Below are positions 42,499 to 53,494 of a stretch of 64,000 nt of DNA, piece by piece (positions within the stretch are counted from its first letter, which is position 1; the number at the start of each line of letters is the position of its first letter). Position numbers and translations under genes: made by a program. The stretch lies in assembly GCA_963815285.1 (NCBI GenBank), contig CAWFGB010000004.1:665803-729802 (forward strand), in the 5' to 3' direction. This DNA is from JACCSI01 sp963815285. GTDB taxonomy: Bacteria; Acidobacteriota; Vicinamibacteria; Vicinamibacterales; UBA2999. Below the pieces are notes generated by a model, which worked only from the letters and a program-made list of their open reading frames with translations, ran no database searches and was not told where the DNA came from.

Positions 42499-43733
42499 AG
42501 GGCATCCACCGGCCGGGCGACGCGTGGCACATACTGCAGCAGGCCGTCCGGCTTCCAGTCGATCACGCGTTCCTGCTCGGCACTCATGTAGCAGGCCATG
42601 AGCAGCTCGGTGACGTCGCGCCCCGCCTGAAAGCCGAGCTCGGGCTGGATGCCGTCGCGAAACGCCCGGACGAAGGCGCGGTTCTCCCCTTCGTACCCGT
42701 AATCCGCGCTCTCGTTGCCGAGAATCGGCGACAGGCCCTGCTCGGCATTCTGCTTCTCGACGAGATCTTCGCCCATCTCGCCGCGCAGACGCCGCGAGAG
42801 AAACACCTTCGTGCCGGTCTCGAGCGTGTTGATCGACATCGAGTACTCGGGTCCAAGCAGCTCCATCGACAGGCGCAGGCCGGGGCCAACGAAGCTCCAC
42901 GACGTGGTCGCTTCGACAATCAGCGGCAGACCCTCCTCGTCCACGTAGTTGACCGTGGCGCGGGCGAAGTCCTCGGCGGGACGACGCCGGTAATCGACCT
43001 CGCTGCTCATCATCTCCTGGAGCAGGGCGACGTAATCGGGCCGGCTCCATTTGAGCGTGGCGATCTGCGCCGAGACCTTGGTCGGGCGAATGCTCGTGCG
43101 CGGCGCGCCCGGCCTGGTCAGCAGATAGCGGCCGACCTCGAGGCTGTGACACATCATGTCGTTCAACACGCCGCCGCCCTGGAGATCGCCGCGCCAGAAC
43201 CACGGCTCGTGCGGGCCGCCGTGCTCCTCGGCCGCGCGGGCCAGATACGGCCGTCCTGCAAGCGCCGCGCCGCGTGCCCAGGTGATGGTTTTGCCGCGCT
43301 CGACGGCCGGTGCAAACAGTTGATTCTCGAGATAGCCGTGCAGCAGACCGGCGCCTTCGACGAGCTCTACCATCCGGTTGGCTTCGGCGGCGTTGCGGCC
43401 CAGCGGCTTCTCGCAGGCGACGCCGACCAGCGAGGCGCCGCGAGACAGCGCCGCGACGATCCGTTCCATGTTCTCGACGCGTGCAAAGTTCGGCCCGCAG
43501 ATCCAGAGGCAGTCGATGTCCGGATCCTCGACCAGCGCGTCGATGGAGGCATACGCTCGGGCGTCGCCGACCTGCAGCTGGCGAGCGAGCGCAGCCGCCT
43601 CCTCGGCGCGGCTGGGATTGGGGCTCCAGACCCCGCGCACGTCGGCATCACGCACCGCCTGCCAGGAGCGAATGTGAAATCGGGTGATGAAGCCGCTGCC
43701 GATGAACCCCACCCCGAGCCGGCGTCCCGTCAT
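42495..43733 (-). CDS. Gfo/Idh/MocA-family oxidoreductase
   Basis: 412 residues. The Rossmann motif is LGVGFIGSGFITRFHIRSWQAV. The NAD-pocket and catalytic Lys signature is GVACEKPLGRNAAEANRMV with K in EKP, followed by GYLENQLFAPAVERGK and EEHGGPHEPWFWRGDLQGGGVLNDMMCHSLEVGRYLL, where the H in MMCHSLE is the usual general acid/base. No signal peptide, so probably cytoplasmic. First gene of a three-gene sugar operon with isomerase and DUF1080 protein. Members oxidise the sugar C3 hydroxyl, fitting a 3-keto route. Confidence 0.9.
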   Translation of the reverse strand: MTGRRLGVGFIGSGFITRFHIRSWQAVRDADVRGVWSPNPSRAEEAAALARQLQVGDARAYASIDALVEDPDIDCLWICGPNFARVENMERIVAALSRGASLVGVACEKPLGRNAAEANRMVELVEGAGLLHGYLENQLFAPAVERGKTITWARGAALAGRPYLARAAEEHGGPHEPWFWRGDLQGGGVLNDMMCHSLEVGRYLLTRPGAPRTSIRPTKVSAQIATLKWSRPDYVALLQEMMSSEVDYRRRPAEDFARATVNYVDEEGLPLIVEATTSWSFVGPGLRLSMELLGPEYSMSINTLETGTKVFLSRRLRGEMGEDLVEKQNAEQGLSPILGNESADYGYEGENRAFVRAFRDGIQPELGFQAGRDVTELLMACYMSAEQERVIDWKPDGLLQYVPRVARPVDAL

Positions 43734-43827
43734 CCTTCACGTCTCCCGTCGGGCTCGCACGCGAGCCGAAGCGAACGAACTATAGTGCATTCCGCTATCA
43801 TCGCCACCGCCGACTGACGAGGATGCC

Positions 43828-45063
43828 ATGACCAGACCCACCACGACCCGGCTCGCCGTCATGATGTTCCTCGAATACGTCATCTGGGGATCCTGGCTGC
43901 CGCTGCTCGCCCTGTACCTGGCAGACGTGCTGCAGTTCTCCGGGGCTGAGATCGGCTGGATCTTCGCGACCCAGGCGATCGCCTGCCTCGTCGCCCTGTT
44001 TGCCGGCGGCCAGGCCGCCGATCGGTGGATCTCGACAGAAAAGCTCCTCGCCCTCTGTCATGTCGTGGGTGGCACCGCGATGTTGGCGCTCGCCCGCCAG
44101 GAATCGTTCTGGTCCTTCTTCGCGATCATGCTGGTCTACCAGCTCGCCTACATTCCCACGATGTCGCTCACCAACGCGATCGCGTTTCATCATGTCGCCG
44201 ACGCGCGCAACGATTTCGGCAAGATTCGCTTGTGGGGCACCATCGGCTGGATCGCCGCGAGCTGGCCCTTCGTCTTCATCCTGGCTGGCAAGACCGGCGC
44301 GGAACTGCACGGTGCGCTAGGCAGCATCTTCGTGGTCGCCGGACTGGCTTCGTACGCCCTCGCGGCATTCTCGCTGACGTTGCCGCCGACGCCGCCGGCC
44401 ACGGACAGCACGGCGCCGAACGCGCCGCTCGAAGCCATCCGGCTGCTGGCAGTGCCCGCGATGCTCGTCCTCTTCATCGTCACCTTCATCGACGCGCTCG
44501 TGCACCAGTGCTACTTCCAGTGGACCAGCCCATTTCTGGAGCGCGCGGGACTCTCCCCAAACTGGATCATGCCGGCGATGAGCATTGGGCAGATCGCCGA
44601 GATCGCCACCATGGCCGTGCTGGGCCTCGTGCTGCAACGGCTTGGATGGCGGACGACAATGGCTATCGGGATCGCCGCACATGCGGCGCGGTTCTTCGTC
44701 TATTCCATCGGCGAGCCACTGTGGTTCATGGTCGCCATCAACGTCGTGCACGGCATGTGTTACGCGTTCTTCTTCGCGGCCGTCTACATCTTCGTGGACG
44801 AGCATTTTCCGAAGCACGCGCGCGCCAGCGCCCAGGGCTTGTTCAACCTGCTGATTCTCGGACTTGGACCATTCGTCGGGAGCTTGCTGTGGGGTGCGCT
44901 GGCCGACCGCTTCCGCACTCCGACGGGCACCATCGACTTCGAACAGTTGTTTCTGGTGCCGGCCTGGCTCGGGGTTGCTGCGACGGTGCTGCTGGTCGTC
45001 GCCTTTCATCCGCCGAAACGGGTGGCAGTCACAGATGTCGAGGTGCCCGCTGCAGTACAGTAG
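43828..45063 (+). CDS. MFS transporter, nucleoside:H+ symporter-like
   Basis: 411 residues with about twelve membrane helices. The N-terminus RLAVMMFLEYVIWGSWLPLLALYLADVLQFSGAEIGW and SFWSFFAIMLVYQLAYIPTMSLTNAIAFHH resemble the NHS/NupG-type nucleoside symporter group; GKIRLWGTIGWIAASWPFVF and FFFAAVYIFVDEHFPKHARASAQGLFNLL are typical MFS stretches in this branch. It is divergent from the Gfo/Idh/MocA operon, so it may import the sugar or nucleoside-like compound for it. The substrate cannot be decided. Confidence 0.85.
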   Translation: MTRPTTTRLAVMMFLEYVIWGSWLPLLALYLADVLQFSGAEIGWIFATQAIACLVALFAGGQAADRWISTEKLLALCHVVGGTAMLALARQESFWSFFAIMLVYQLAYIPTMSLTNAIAFHHVADARNDFGKIRLWGTIGWIAASWPFVFILAGKTGAELHGALGSIFVVAGLASYALAAFSLTLPPTPPATDSTAPNAPLEAIRLLAVPAMLVLFIVTFIDALVHQCYFQWTSPFLERAGLSPNWIMPAMSIGQIAEIATMAVLGLVLQRLGWRTTMAIGIAAHAARFFVYSIGEPLWFMVAINVVHGMCYAFFFAAVYIFVDEHFPKHARASAQGLFNLLILGLGPFVGSLLWGALADRFRTPTGTIDFEQLFLVPAWLGVAATVLLVVAFHPPKRVAVTDVEVPAAVQ

Positions 45064-45072
45064 CGGTCGATC

Positions 45073-45882
45073 ATGACGCAAGTCTCGCGTTCGACGACCG
45101 CCAAGCTCATTGGCGCCCTCGTCGTCGTCGGCGCCGTTGTTGCCGCCGGCGGGTGGTATGTGAGTGCCCGGCAGCTGCGTCAGTCAATCATGGCGGAACT
45201 GCAGCCAGTCGCGCTGAAGAACTGCACATTGCAACGATTCGGCAGCTCCAACGACGGCGGCTATTTGATGTGCGGGAACCTGCTCGACAATCTCGACGCC
45301 GGCTACTCGTACGGCGTCGGGCACAACGACGACTGGGGCTGCGACGTCTCGCGCCGCTACGGCGTGCCCGTCCACCAGTACGATTGCTTCGATCCGTCTC
45401 GGCCAACCTGCAAAGGGGGCACCTTCGTGTTTCACAACGTCTGCGTCGGTCCTCGGGCTGAGGAAAAGGACTCGCGCGTCTTCGACACACTAGAGAACCA
45501 GATCAGGGCTAACGGGCACAGCGGTCGACCATTGGTCTTCAAGATCGATGTCGAAGGGGCAGAATGGGAGGCGCTCGAGGTAGCGGCCGATGAGCTGCTC
45601 GCCACCATTCCTCAGTTGGCGATGGAACTCCACGGCTACAACGATCGGCGAATGCTCGAAGTCCTCCGGAAACTCAATCGGCATTTCTACCTGGTGAACC
45701 TGCACTTCAACAACTGGTCGTGCACCTCGTGGGCCGCGCCCTTCCCAGCGTGGGCCTATCAGGTGCTCTGGGTGAATAAGCGCATTGCCGAGATCGATCC
45801 GTCGGTGCCCATCCCTGCACCGATGAGCTCCTTGAACGCGCCTGACGCGATTTCGGAACCGGAGTGTCAGCTCACCCCATAA
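45073..45882 (+). CDS. FkbM-family methyltransferase-like membrane-anchored protein
   Basis: 269 residues. An N-terminal membrane helix (KLIGALVVVGAVVAAGGWYV) anchors a FkbM-like fold: LQRFGSSNDGGYLMCGNLLDNLDAGYSYGVGHNDDWGCDVSRRYG, then VFHNVCVGPRAEEKDSRVF, and the signature LVFKIDVEGAEWEAL near 160-175 followed by IPQLAMELHGYN. FkbM methyltransferases act on sugar or polyketide hydroxyls with SAM. It starts 9 bases after the MFS gene, so probably co-transcribed. The gap from here to 46079 holds no gene. Confidence 0.8.
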   Translation: MTQVSRSTTAKLIGALVVVGAVVAAGGWYVSARQLRQSIMAELQPVALKNCTLQRFGSSNDGGYLMCGNLLDNLDAGYSYGVGHNDDWGCDVSRRYGVPVHQYDCFDPSRPTCKGGTFVFHNVCVGPRAEEKDSRVFDTLENQIRANGHSGRPLVFKIDVEGAEWEALEVAADELLATIPQLAMELHGYNDRRMLEVLRKLNRHFYLVNLHFNNWSCTSWAAPFPAWAYQVLWVNKRIAEIDPSVPIPAPMSSLNAPDAISEPECQLTP

Positions 45883-46079
45883 GGCTGAACGCATCCGCGC
45901 TACGAATCGGGAATGCCTCACCTTGTAATTCCACGCGCGGCTGTGCACCATACAGGCTGTGGTCCGCTGTCGTGCACCTGACAAACCTGATCCTTCCACG
46001 CATTTTCAATGCTACGCGTTGCAGTCTCGTCAGGTGACTGCGTCAACCCCGTCGGTTCGAACTTTCCGAGAGGTCGCTC

Positions 46080-47587
46080 GTGTCTGAGTCAAAGGAGAGC
46101 CAGACAACCGTACCTGTACGGATCTCGACCGGTATTGCCGGGTTTGACGAAGTGCTAGGCGGCGGACTGCCACAGGGTCATCTGTACTTGCTTGAAGGCG
46201 AGTCCGGAGCGGGCAAGACGACGGTGGGGTTGCAGTTCCTCAAAGAGGGGCGCGAGCATGGCGAGGCCACGCTGTGGATCAGCCTGTCCGAAACACAGCA
46301 CGAACTGCGGCAGATCGCCGAATCGCATGGCTGGTCGCTCGAAGGTGTCGAACTCTGCAACCCGATGCCGGCCAAGCGCACCGCTCATCCCGATGAGCAG
46401 TACTCGTTCTTTTCGCCTGCCGACGTGGAGCTGGAAGACGTTCGCACGGCGATTGTCGAGGCCGTCGAACGGATCAAGCCGAGCCGCGTCGTGTTCGATC
46501 CGTTTTCGGACATCCGCCACCTTGCACGGGACGTGCTGCGTTATCGACGCTACGTTCTGTACCTGCGCGAGTTTTTCACGATGCAGAACTGCACTGTCGT
46601 GCTGATGCAGGAGATGACGCGGGGCACGCCGGGTGATCTGCAGGCAGAAGCGCTCGTGCACGGCTACATGACCTTGCACCAGGACTCGCCGGAATACGGG
46701 GGCCAGCGGCGCCGGCTTCGCGTCCACAAGATGCGAGGCATCGCCTTCCGGGGCGGATATCACGACCTGTGCATCGAAACTGGCGGAGTCGACGTCTTTC
46801 CGCGGCTGATCGCAGCCGAGCACGCCGGTGACGCTCCCGAAGAGACCGTGACGAGCGGCGTGGAGGCGCTGGATCATCTGCTTGGCGGCGGTGTCGAACG
46901 CGGATCGAGCGTGCTCATCATGGGCACGGCGGGGGTTGGCAAGAGCACGCTGGCCACGCAGTACGCGATGACGATGGGGGAACGGGGCGAGAAGGCGGCC
47001 ATCTTCATCTTCGATGAGACGACGCGCACCTTCCGCGCCCGGAGTCAGAAACTCGGCCTCGACCTCGAACCCGGTATTGATGCCGGCACCGTTTCGCTAC
47101 GGCAGATTGACAGTGCTGAGGTATCGCCGGGACAGTTCTCGCACATGGTGATGCGCGCCGTTGACAGAGATGGCGCGAAGCTGGTGGTCATCGACAGCGT
47201 CAGCGGCTATATGAGCGCGATGCCGGAAGAGCGTTTTCTCTTCGCACACCTTCACGAGCTGCTGACCTATCTCGGCCACCGCAACATCGTGACAATCCTC
47301 ACGCTGGCACAGCATGGGTTGCTCGGCGAGCGCGTCCAATCACCTACGGATATCAGCTACCTCGCTGACACTGTCGTGCTCATCCGCTACTTCGAGGCAC
47401 TGGGCGCCATCCGGCGCGCGATCTCGGTGGTCAAGAAGCGCACCGGACCTCACGAGCGCTATGTTCGTGAAATGACGATTACCGATGATGGCGTGCAGAT
47501 CGGGGAACCGCTGCGCCAGTTCAGCGGCGTGCTCAGCGGCCGGCCGTCGTTCTCAGGGGAACTCCGACAACTGTCGGCTGACGAATC

Positions 47588-47591
<4 letters not shown>
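46080..47591 (+). CDS. Double-domain KaiC-like RecA/ATPase protein
   Basis: 503 residues from GTG 46080. Two KaiC domains: Walker A in GESGAGKTT (40-48) and GTAGVGKST (282-290), with VVFDPFSDIR and LVVIDSVSGYMSAMP as Walker B regions and LWISLSETQ / IFIFDETTRTF as catalytic-glutamate regions. The C-terminus ISVVKKRTGPHERYVREMTI is typical. Non-cyanobacterial KaiC homologues act with histidine kinases in stress or light signalling, not necessarily clocks. Its TGA overlaps the ATG of the hybrid kinase (ATGA), strong evidence for joint function. Confidence 0.9.
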
Positions 47592-49099
<1,508 letters not shown>

Positions 49100-49162
49100 G
49101 CACTAACTGCGCTGGCGATCAAGGCGCCAAACCGCCAAGGCTTCCTGCGCTGGCGCACCGCC

Positions 49163-50389
49163 TTACGTGCGACGCGGATCCACGATTTCATCCGCCGGCG
49201 TGCACGGCAGCGTCACGCGAAAGGCCGTACCCTCGCCAGGGCTCGATTCGCAGGCGATCGCTCCGCCGAGGGCCTTGACGCAGTCCACGACAATCGACAG
49301 GCCGAGGCCCGTGCCGGAGACGCCGAGCGTCGTGTCGAGGTGCTCGTGCGCACGGTAAAAGCGCTGGAAGATGGCCTCGAGCGCGTCGGCAGGAATGCCG
49401 ATGCCGTTGTCGCGGACTTCGAACGCGCACATCGTGCTGTCGTCGTCGGGCGCGTGGATCGACAAGATCTCGACGACCGGCTGGCTCTTATCCGGATCGC
49501 GATACTTGATGCCGTTCGACACCAGGTTGAGCAGCACGAGTTCGAGTCGCGCCGGATCCGCCACGATGGTCGGCAGCGGGCCCACGCGAATATCGACTCC
49601 GCGCGCCACGGCCATCTCCTCGAGCTGCCGACGCACTTCCTTCGCCAGGACTTCGAGGTCCACCCGCTGGTGGTTCGGGGTGTCGAGCGCCTGATCGAGC
49701 CGGGCCATACGCTGCAGGTTCTGCACCAGCCAGCTGAGGCGGTCCACGTTGTTACGGACCACCGACACGACCTGATCGAGACGGCGGCTGTCGGACGTGA
49801 TGTCGCGGTTGGCCAGCAGCGTCGCGGCGAAGACCAGCGTGCCGATCGGCGTGCGCAGTTCGTGGCTGGCCATGCGATTGAACTTGTCGATGCGGTCGTT
49901 GCGCTCCTCGATGACCGCCGTGTACTGGGCAATGAAGGTGTCGACCGTGGTCCGCATCAGCGTGCGCACCGCCCGTGTGAGCCGGCCGACCACCTCGAAG
50001 CAGTCCGCCGGCGTCGGCGTGAGATGCAGTCGTGCAGTGGCATCGGCGACAAACTCCTCGAGGATCTCCCCGAGGATCTCGTACTCGCGGAGCAGCTGAT
50101 GCACGGATGCGTTTTGGTGGTAGCGGAGCATCCCGAGCTCGCGGGCCTTGTCGATGACCGCCGCGTTGGCGGCGATCTCCTCTTGCTCCGGCGCGCGCAG
50201 ATAGCTCGCGATGTCATCAATCAACGTGGGGATGTGATCCAGGAGATCCGCGGACGGAAACACCTCGACCGCCGGAACGTCCAGAATGGCGTGCAGGCGA
50301 ACCAGCCACTGCTGGGCGATTGAAGTGCGCTCGGCGGCAAGCGCCCGCGCCACAAGGTCGGCGTAGGTGTCGAGCGTAGTGGATGCCAT
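49163..50389 (-). CDS. Histidine kinase with N-terminal RsbRD-like domain
   Basis: 408 residues from ATG 50389; the frame to 50707 enters gltX and is rejected. The first about 140 residues (LVARALAAERTSIAQQWLVRLHAI, then PTLIDDIASYLRA and RYHQNASVHQLLREYEILGEILEEFV) match the RsbRD N-terminal helical domain of stressosome-linked sensors. The kinase has FNRMASHELRTPIGTLVFAATLL (H-box), NLVSNGIKYRDPDKSQPVVEIL (N-box), FEVRDNGIGIPADALEAIFQRFYR and GTGLGLSIVVDCVKALGG. No receiver. Convergent with the hybrid kinase, divergent from gltX. A cytoplasmic stress-related role is likely. Confidence 0.85.
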   Translation of the reverse strand: MASTTLDTYADLVARALAAERTSIAQQWLVRLHAILDVPAVEVFPSADLLDHIPTLIDDIASYLRAPEQEEIAANAAVIDKARELGMLRYHQNASVHQLLREYEILGEILEEFVADATARLHLTPTPADCFEVVGRLTRAVRTLMRTTVDTFIAQYTAVIEERNDRIDKFNRMASHELRTPIGTLVFAATLLANRDITSDSRRLDQVVSVVRNNVDRLSWLVQNLQRMARLDQALDTPNHQRVDLEVLAKEVRRQLEEMAVARGVDIRVGPLPTIVADPARLELVLLNLVSNGIKYRDPDKSQPVVEILSIHAPDDDSTMCAFEVRDNGIGIPADALEAIFQRFYRAHEHLDTTLGVSGTGLGLSIVVDCVKALGGAIACESSPGEGTAFRVTLPCTPADEIVDPRRT

Positions 50390-50470
50390 GTTCGTGAAAC
50401 GACGCGGGGATCCGGATCGTATCAGATCCGGCCCGGCCGTGGAGGCCGCGATAGACTTTGAAGCAGCCCC

Positions 50471-51799
50471 GTGAGCATTCCTCGTCTTCGCTTTGCTCCT
50501 TCCCCTACTGGCTACTTGCACGTTGGGGGCGCCAGAACAGCCCTGTTCAACTGGCTTTACGCGCGCCACCACGGCGGCGTGTTCGTCCTGCGCGTCGAAG
50601 ACACTGACCTCGAGAGATCCTCGGAAGAAATGGTCAGCGGCATCCTCGACGCCATGCGCTGGCTCGGGCTCGACTGGGACGAGGGTCCGGACGTCGGCGG
50701 GCCGCACGCCCCGTATTTTCAGTCACAGCGACTTGAAAAGTATTGCGCGGCGGCCGAACGGCTGCTGGCGACGGACCGGGCAGTCAGAGATGAAGGCGCG
50801 ATCCGGTTCAAAGTGCCCGCCGGCAAGACCTCGTTTACCGACCTGGTACATGGCCCGATCGAGTTCGACAACGAGCACATCGAGCCGTTCGTGATTCTGC
50901 GCTCGGATGGCCACCCCACCTACCATTTGTCGGTGGTGGTCGACGACATCGACATGGCCATCACCCACGTCGTCCGCGGCGACGATCACATCTCGAACAC
51001 GCCCAAGCAGGTCCTGCTGTATCAGTCACTGGATGCCGCCACTCCGCAATTCGCGCATGTGCCGCTCATCATGGGCCCGGACAAGAAGCGTCTGAGCAAG
51101 CGCCACGGCGCAACGTCGGTCATGGAATACGCGCGCCAGGGATACATCCCCGAGGGAATGACGAACTTTCTCGCGCTGCTTGGATGGTCACCGGGCAGCA
51201 GCGACGAGGAGTTGTTCAGCGTCGGGGAGCTGGCAGAGCGATTTACCCTGGAGGGCATCAGCGGCGGCAACGCCGTCTTCAACACCGAGAAGCTCGACTG
51301 GTTCAACCATCAGCATCTGCTCCGGCTGACTGACGCTGACCTGGTCCGTCGGCTCGAGCCGCGGCTGAAAGCGGACGGGCTGTGGCGCCCCACGCTCGAA
51401 ACCAGCGAATCGCCGTGGCTGCGAAAAGTGCTGGCGCTGCTCAGACCGCGGGCGAAGAAGCTGACCGAGTACGTCGAAGGGTTGCGGCCGTTTCTGGAGG
51501 CGCCGCTCGATTACGACCAGGAGGCCGTCAGCAAACACCTCTCGGCTGCCGGGGTCGTCGACCACGTGAAGGCCCTGCTGGCCGCGCTTCCGACCGCGCC
51601 GTTCGACGAACCGTCTTTGGAACAGGCACTCCGGCACCTGGCCGACCAGCGCGGCATCAAAGCCGGCGTGCTGATTCATGCGACACGGATTGCGATGACC
51701 GGCCGCATGGTGAGTCCTGGATTGTTCGAGATGCTGGTCCTGCTGGGCCGCGAGCGCGTGGTCGCGCGGCTGCAGGCGTTGTCGGAGTTTCTGGCGTGA
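50471..51799 (+). CDS. gltX: Glutamate-tRNA ligase with an internal deletion
   Basis: 442 residues from GTG. The class I HIGH-type site is RFAPSPTGYLHVGGARTALFNWLYARHHGG and the KMSKS-type loop is GPDKKRLSKRHGATSV, both in order. LVHGPIEFDNEHIEPFVILRSDGHPTYHLSVVVDDIDMAITHVVRGDDH is typical. After AAERLLATDRA at residue about 101 the protein goes straight to VRDEGAIRFKVP. Usual bacterial enzymes have about 30-40 extra residues here, the AYxCFC...YDGRC segment with the zinc-knuckle. It is therefore shorter (442 versus about 470-490), otherwise intact. Its stop overlaps the GMC start (GTGA). Confidence 0.9.
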   Translation: MSIPRLRFAPSPTGYLHVGGARTALFNWLYARHHGGVFVLRVEDTDLERSSEEMVSGILDAMRWLGLDWDEGPDVGGPHAPYFQSQRLEKYCAAAERLLATDRAVRDEGAIRFKVPAGKTSFTDLVHGPIEFDNEHIEPFVILRSDGHPTYHLSVVVDDIDMAITHVVRGDDHISNTPKQVLLYQSLDAATPQFAHVPLIMGPDKKRLSKRHGATSVMEYARQGYIPEGMTNFLALLGWSPGSSDEELFSVGELAERFTLEGISGGNAVFNTEKLDWFNHQHLLRLTDADLVRRLEPRLKADGLWRPTLETSESPWLRKVLALLRPRAKKLTEYVEGLRPFLEAPLDYDQEAVSKHLSAAGVVDHVKALLAALPTAPFDEPSLEQALRHLADQRGIKAGVLIHATRIAMTGRMVSPGLFEMLVLLGRERVVARLQALSEFLA

Positions 51800-53394
51800 A
51801 ACGTCGAGAGTTCATCAAGACGGTTGGCATCAGCATGGCGGCGGCATCGGCAGGCAAAATTGGTCAGGCCCAATCGGCCGCCGCCTTCGACTTCGTCGTC
51901 ATTGGAGCGGGCTCATCGGGATGCGTCCTCGCCAATCGCCTGAGCGCCGACGCTACCCATCGCGTGCTGCTCATCGAGGCCGGCAGTCCCAGCACCAACG
52001 AGCCGTCCATCACCACGCCCTCGCGGTGGGTGTCGCTGATTGGCTCCGCGTATGACTGGAACTACCAGACTGAACCCGAAACCGGCCTCGCCAGCCGAGA
52101 GCTCCGCTGGCCGCGCGGCAAGGCGGTCGGCGGTTCGAGCGCGATCAACGCCATGGCCTACGTGCGGGGGCACCAGGCGTCGTTCGACGCTTGGGCGGAC
52201 GCTGCGGGACCAACCTGGAGCTACCGCGCGCTGCTGCCGGTCTTCCGCGGTCTCGAGGACAACTCCCGCGGCGCGTCCGAGTATCTCGGTGCCGGCGGGC
52301 CGCTGGCGGTGGCCGATACCACCGACCCGAATGCCGGACACCTCGCGTTTCTCGCGGCGGCCGGCGAGCTCGGTTACGCTGCCGACCCGCGCTGGGATTT
52401 CAACGGCGCGCAACAGGAAAACGGCGCCGGGTTCTACCAGAAGAACATCAGAAACGCTCGGCGGCACTCGGCCGCCGACGCCTTTCTGCTGCCGGTCATC
52501 GGTCGCCCCAACCTCACGGTGTGGTCGCAGACCACTGCCCGGCGATTGTTGTTCGACGGCGACCGCGTCACCGGCGTCGAGCTGCGACGCGAGGGACGCG
52601 TCGAGCGCGTGTCGGTCGCGCGAGAGGTGGTCCTCGCATCGGGCGTGATCGAATCGCCGAAGCTGCTGATGCTGTCCGGCATCGGCCCGGCAGCGGCGCT
52701 CAAGGCGCTCGGCATTCAGCCGCTGGTGGATGCGGCGGAAGTCGGCGCCAATCTCCACGATCACCCACGCGTGTCGCTCCGGTGGGCGTCACAGCGGCCG
52801 CTGGCTGGGTCCTCCGTTTCGGCCGGGTTGCTGGTGCATTCGCAAGCGGCTGGCGCACCCGCCAACGAAGCCGCCACGACGGCGCCCGACTTGCAGTTCT
52901 ACGTCGGCCGCGGCCTTGATGCCGTGGACGAATTCATCACGCTCACCGTCGCTCTCAGCGGCCCCCGCAGTCGTGGGTCCCTGACTCTGCGGTCCGCCAA
53001 CCCGGACGACATGCCGCTCATTCGGCCGGGGTATTTCAGGGAGGCGGCGGATCTCGACGCGCTCGTCACCGGCGTGCAGCTTGCACGGTCACTGGCCGGG
53101 GCCAGGGCCTATGCGGGGCTGCGCGGCGCGCCGATCGAGCCGGCCGCCGACGTGCAGGGCCTCGAGGCGCTCCGGGCGTATGTCCGGGGTGCGGCAGACA
53201 CGATTTACCATCCGGTCGGCACGTGCCGCATGGGGACGAACCCGCGGACGGTGGTTGATCCGGAACTGCGGGTGCGCGGCGTACAGGGCTTGCGTGTGGC
53301 GGACGGTTCGGTGATGCCGGTGTCGGTCAACAGCCAGACGCATGCGGCATGCGTGATGATCGGCGAGCGGGCCGCCCAGTTGATGCTGGCTTAG
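51796..53394 (+). CDS. Tat-exported GMC oxidoreductase (choline dehydrogenase-like)
   Basis: 532 residues from GTG 51796, which overlaps the gltX TGA; the longer frame back to 51382 is rejected. Signal KRREFIKTVGISMAAASAGKIGQAQ is Tat-like. FAD motif FDFVVIGAGSSGCVLANRLS and PRGKAVGGSSAINAMAYVRGH (GMC signature 1), SGVIESPKLLMLSGIGPA (signature 2) and the C-terminal YHPVGTCRMG...PVSVNSQTHAACVMIGERAAQLM with active-site H and N region are present. Oxidises an alcohol or sugar at the cell envelope. The coupling to gltX is probably accidental genome compaction. Confidence 0.9.
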   Translation: MKRREFIKTVGISMAAASAGKIGQAQSAAAFDFVVIGAGSSGCVLANRLSADATHRVLLIEAGSPSTNEPSITTPSRWVSLIGSAYDWNYQTEPETGLASRELRWPRGKAVGGSSAINAMAYVRGHQASFDAWADAAGPTWSYRALLPVFRGLEDNSRGASEYLGAGGPLAVADTTDPNAGHLAFLAAAGELGYAADPRWDFNGAQQENGAGFYQKNIRNARRHSAADAFLLPVIGRPNLTVWSQTTARRLLFDGDRVTGVELRREGRVERVSVAREVVLASGVIESPKLLMLSGIGPAAALKALGIQPLVDAAEVGANLHDHPRVSLRWASQRPLAGSSVSAGLLVHSQAAGAPANEAATTAPDLQFYVGRGLDAVDEFITLTVALSGPRSRGSLTLRSANPDDMPLIRPGYFREAADLDALVTGVQLARSLAGARAYAGLRGAPIEPAADVQGLEALRAYVRGAADTIYHPVGTCRMGTNPRTVVDPELRVRGVQGLRVADGSVMPVSVNSQTHAACVMIGERAAQLMLA

Positions 53395-53494
53395 GCCTGG
53401 CGCGTGTGCCATGGTGACCAGGTAGCCCTTGGCGCTTGGTGCCAATGGCCACCGGCGCGGACGGTCAGGTACACATTGTGCTCGGGGGAGCATC

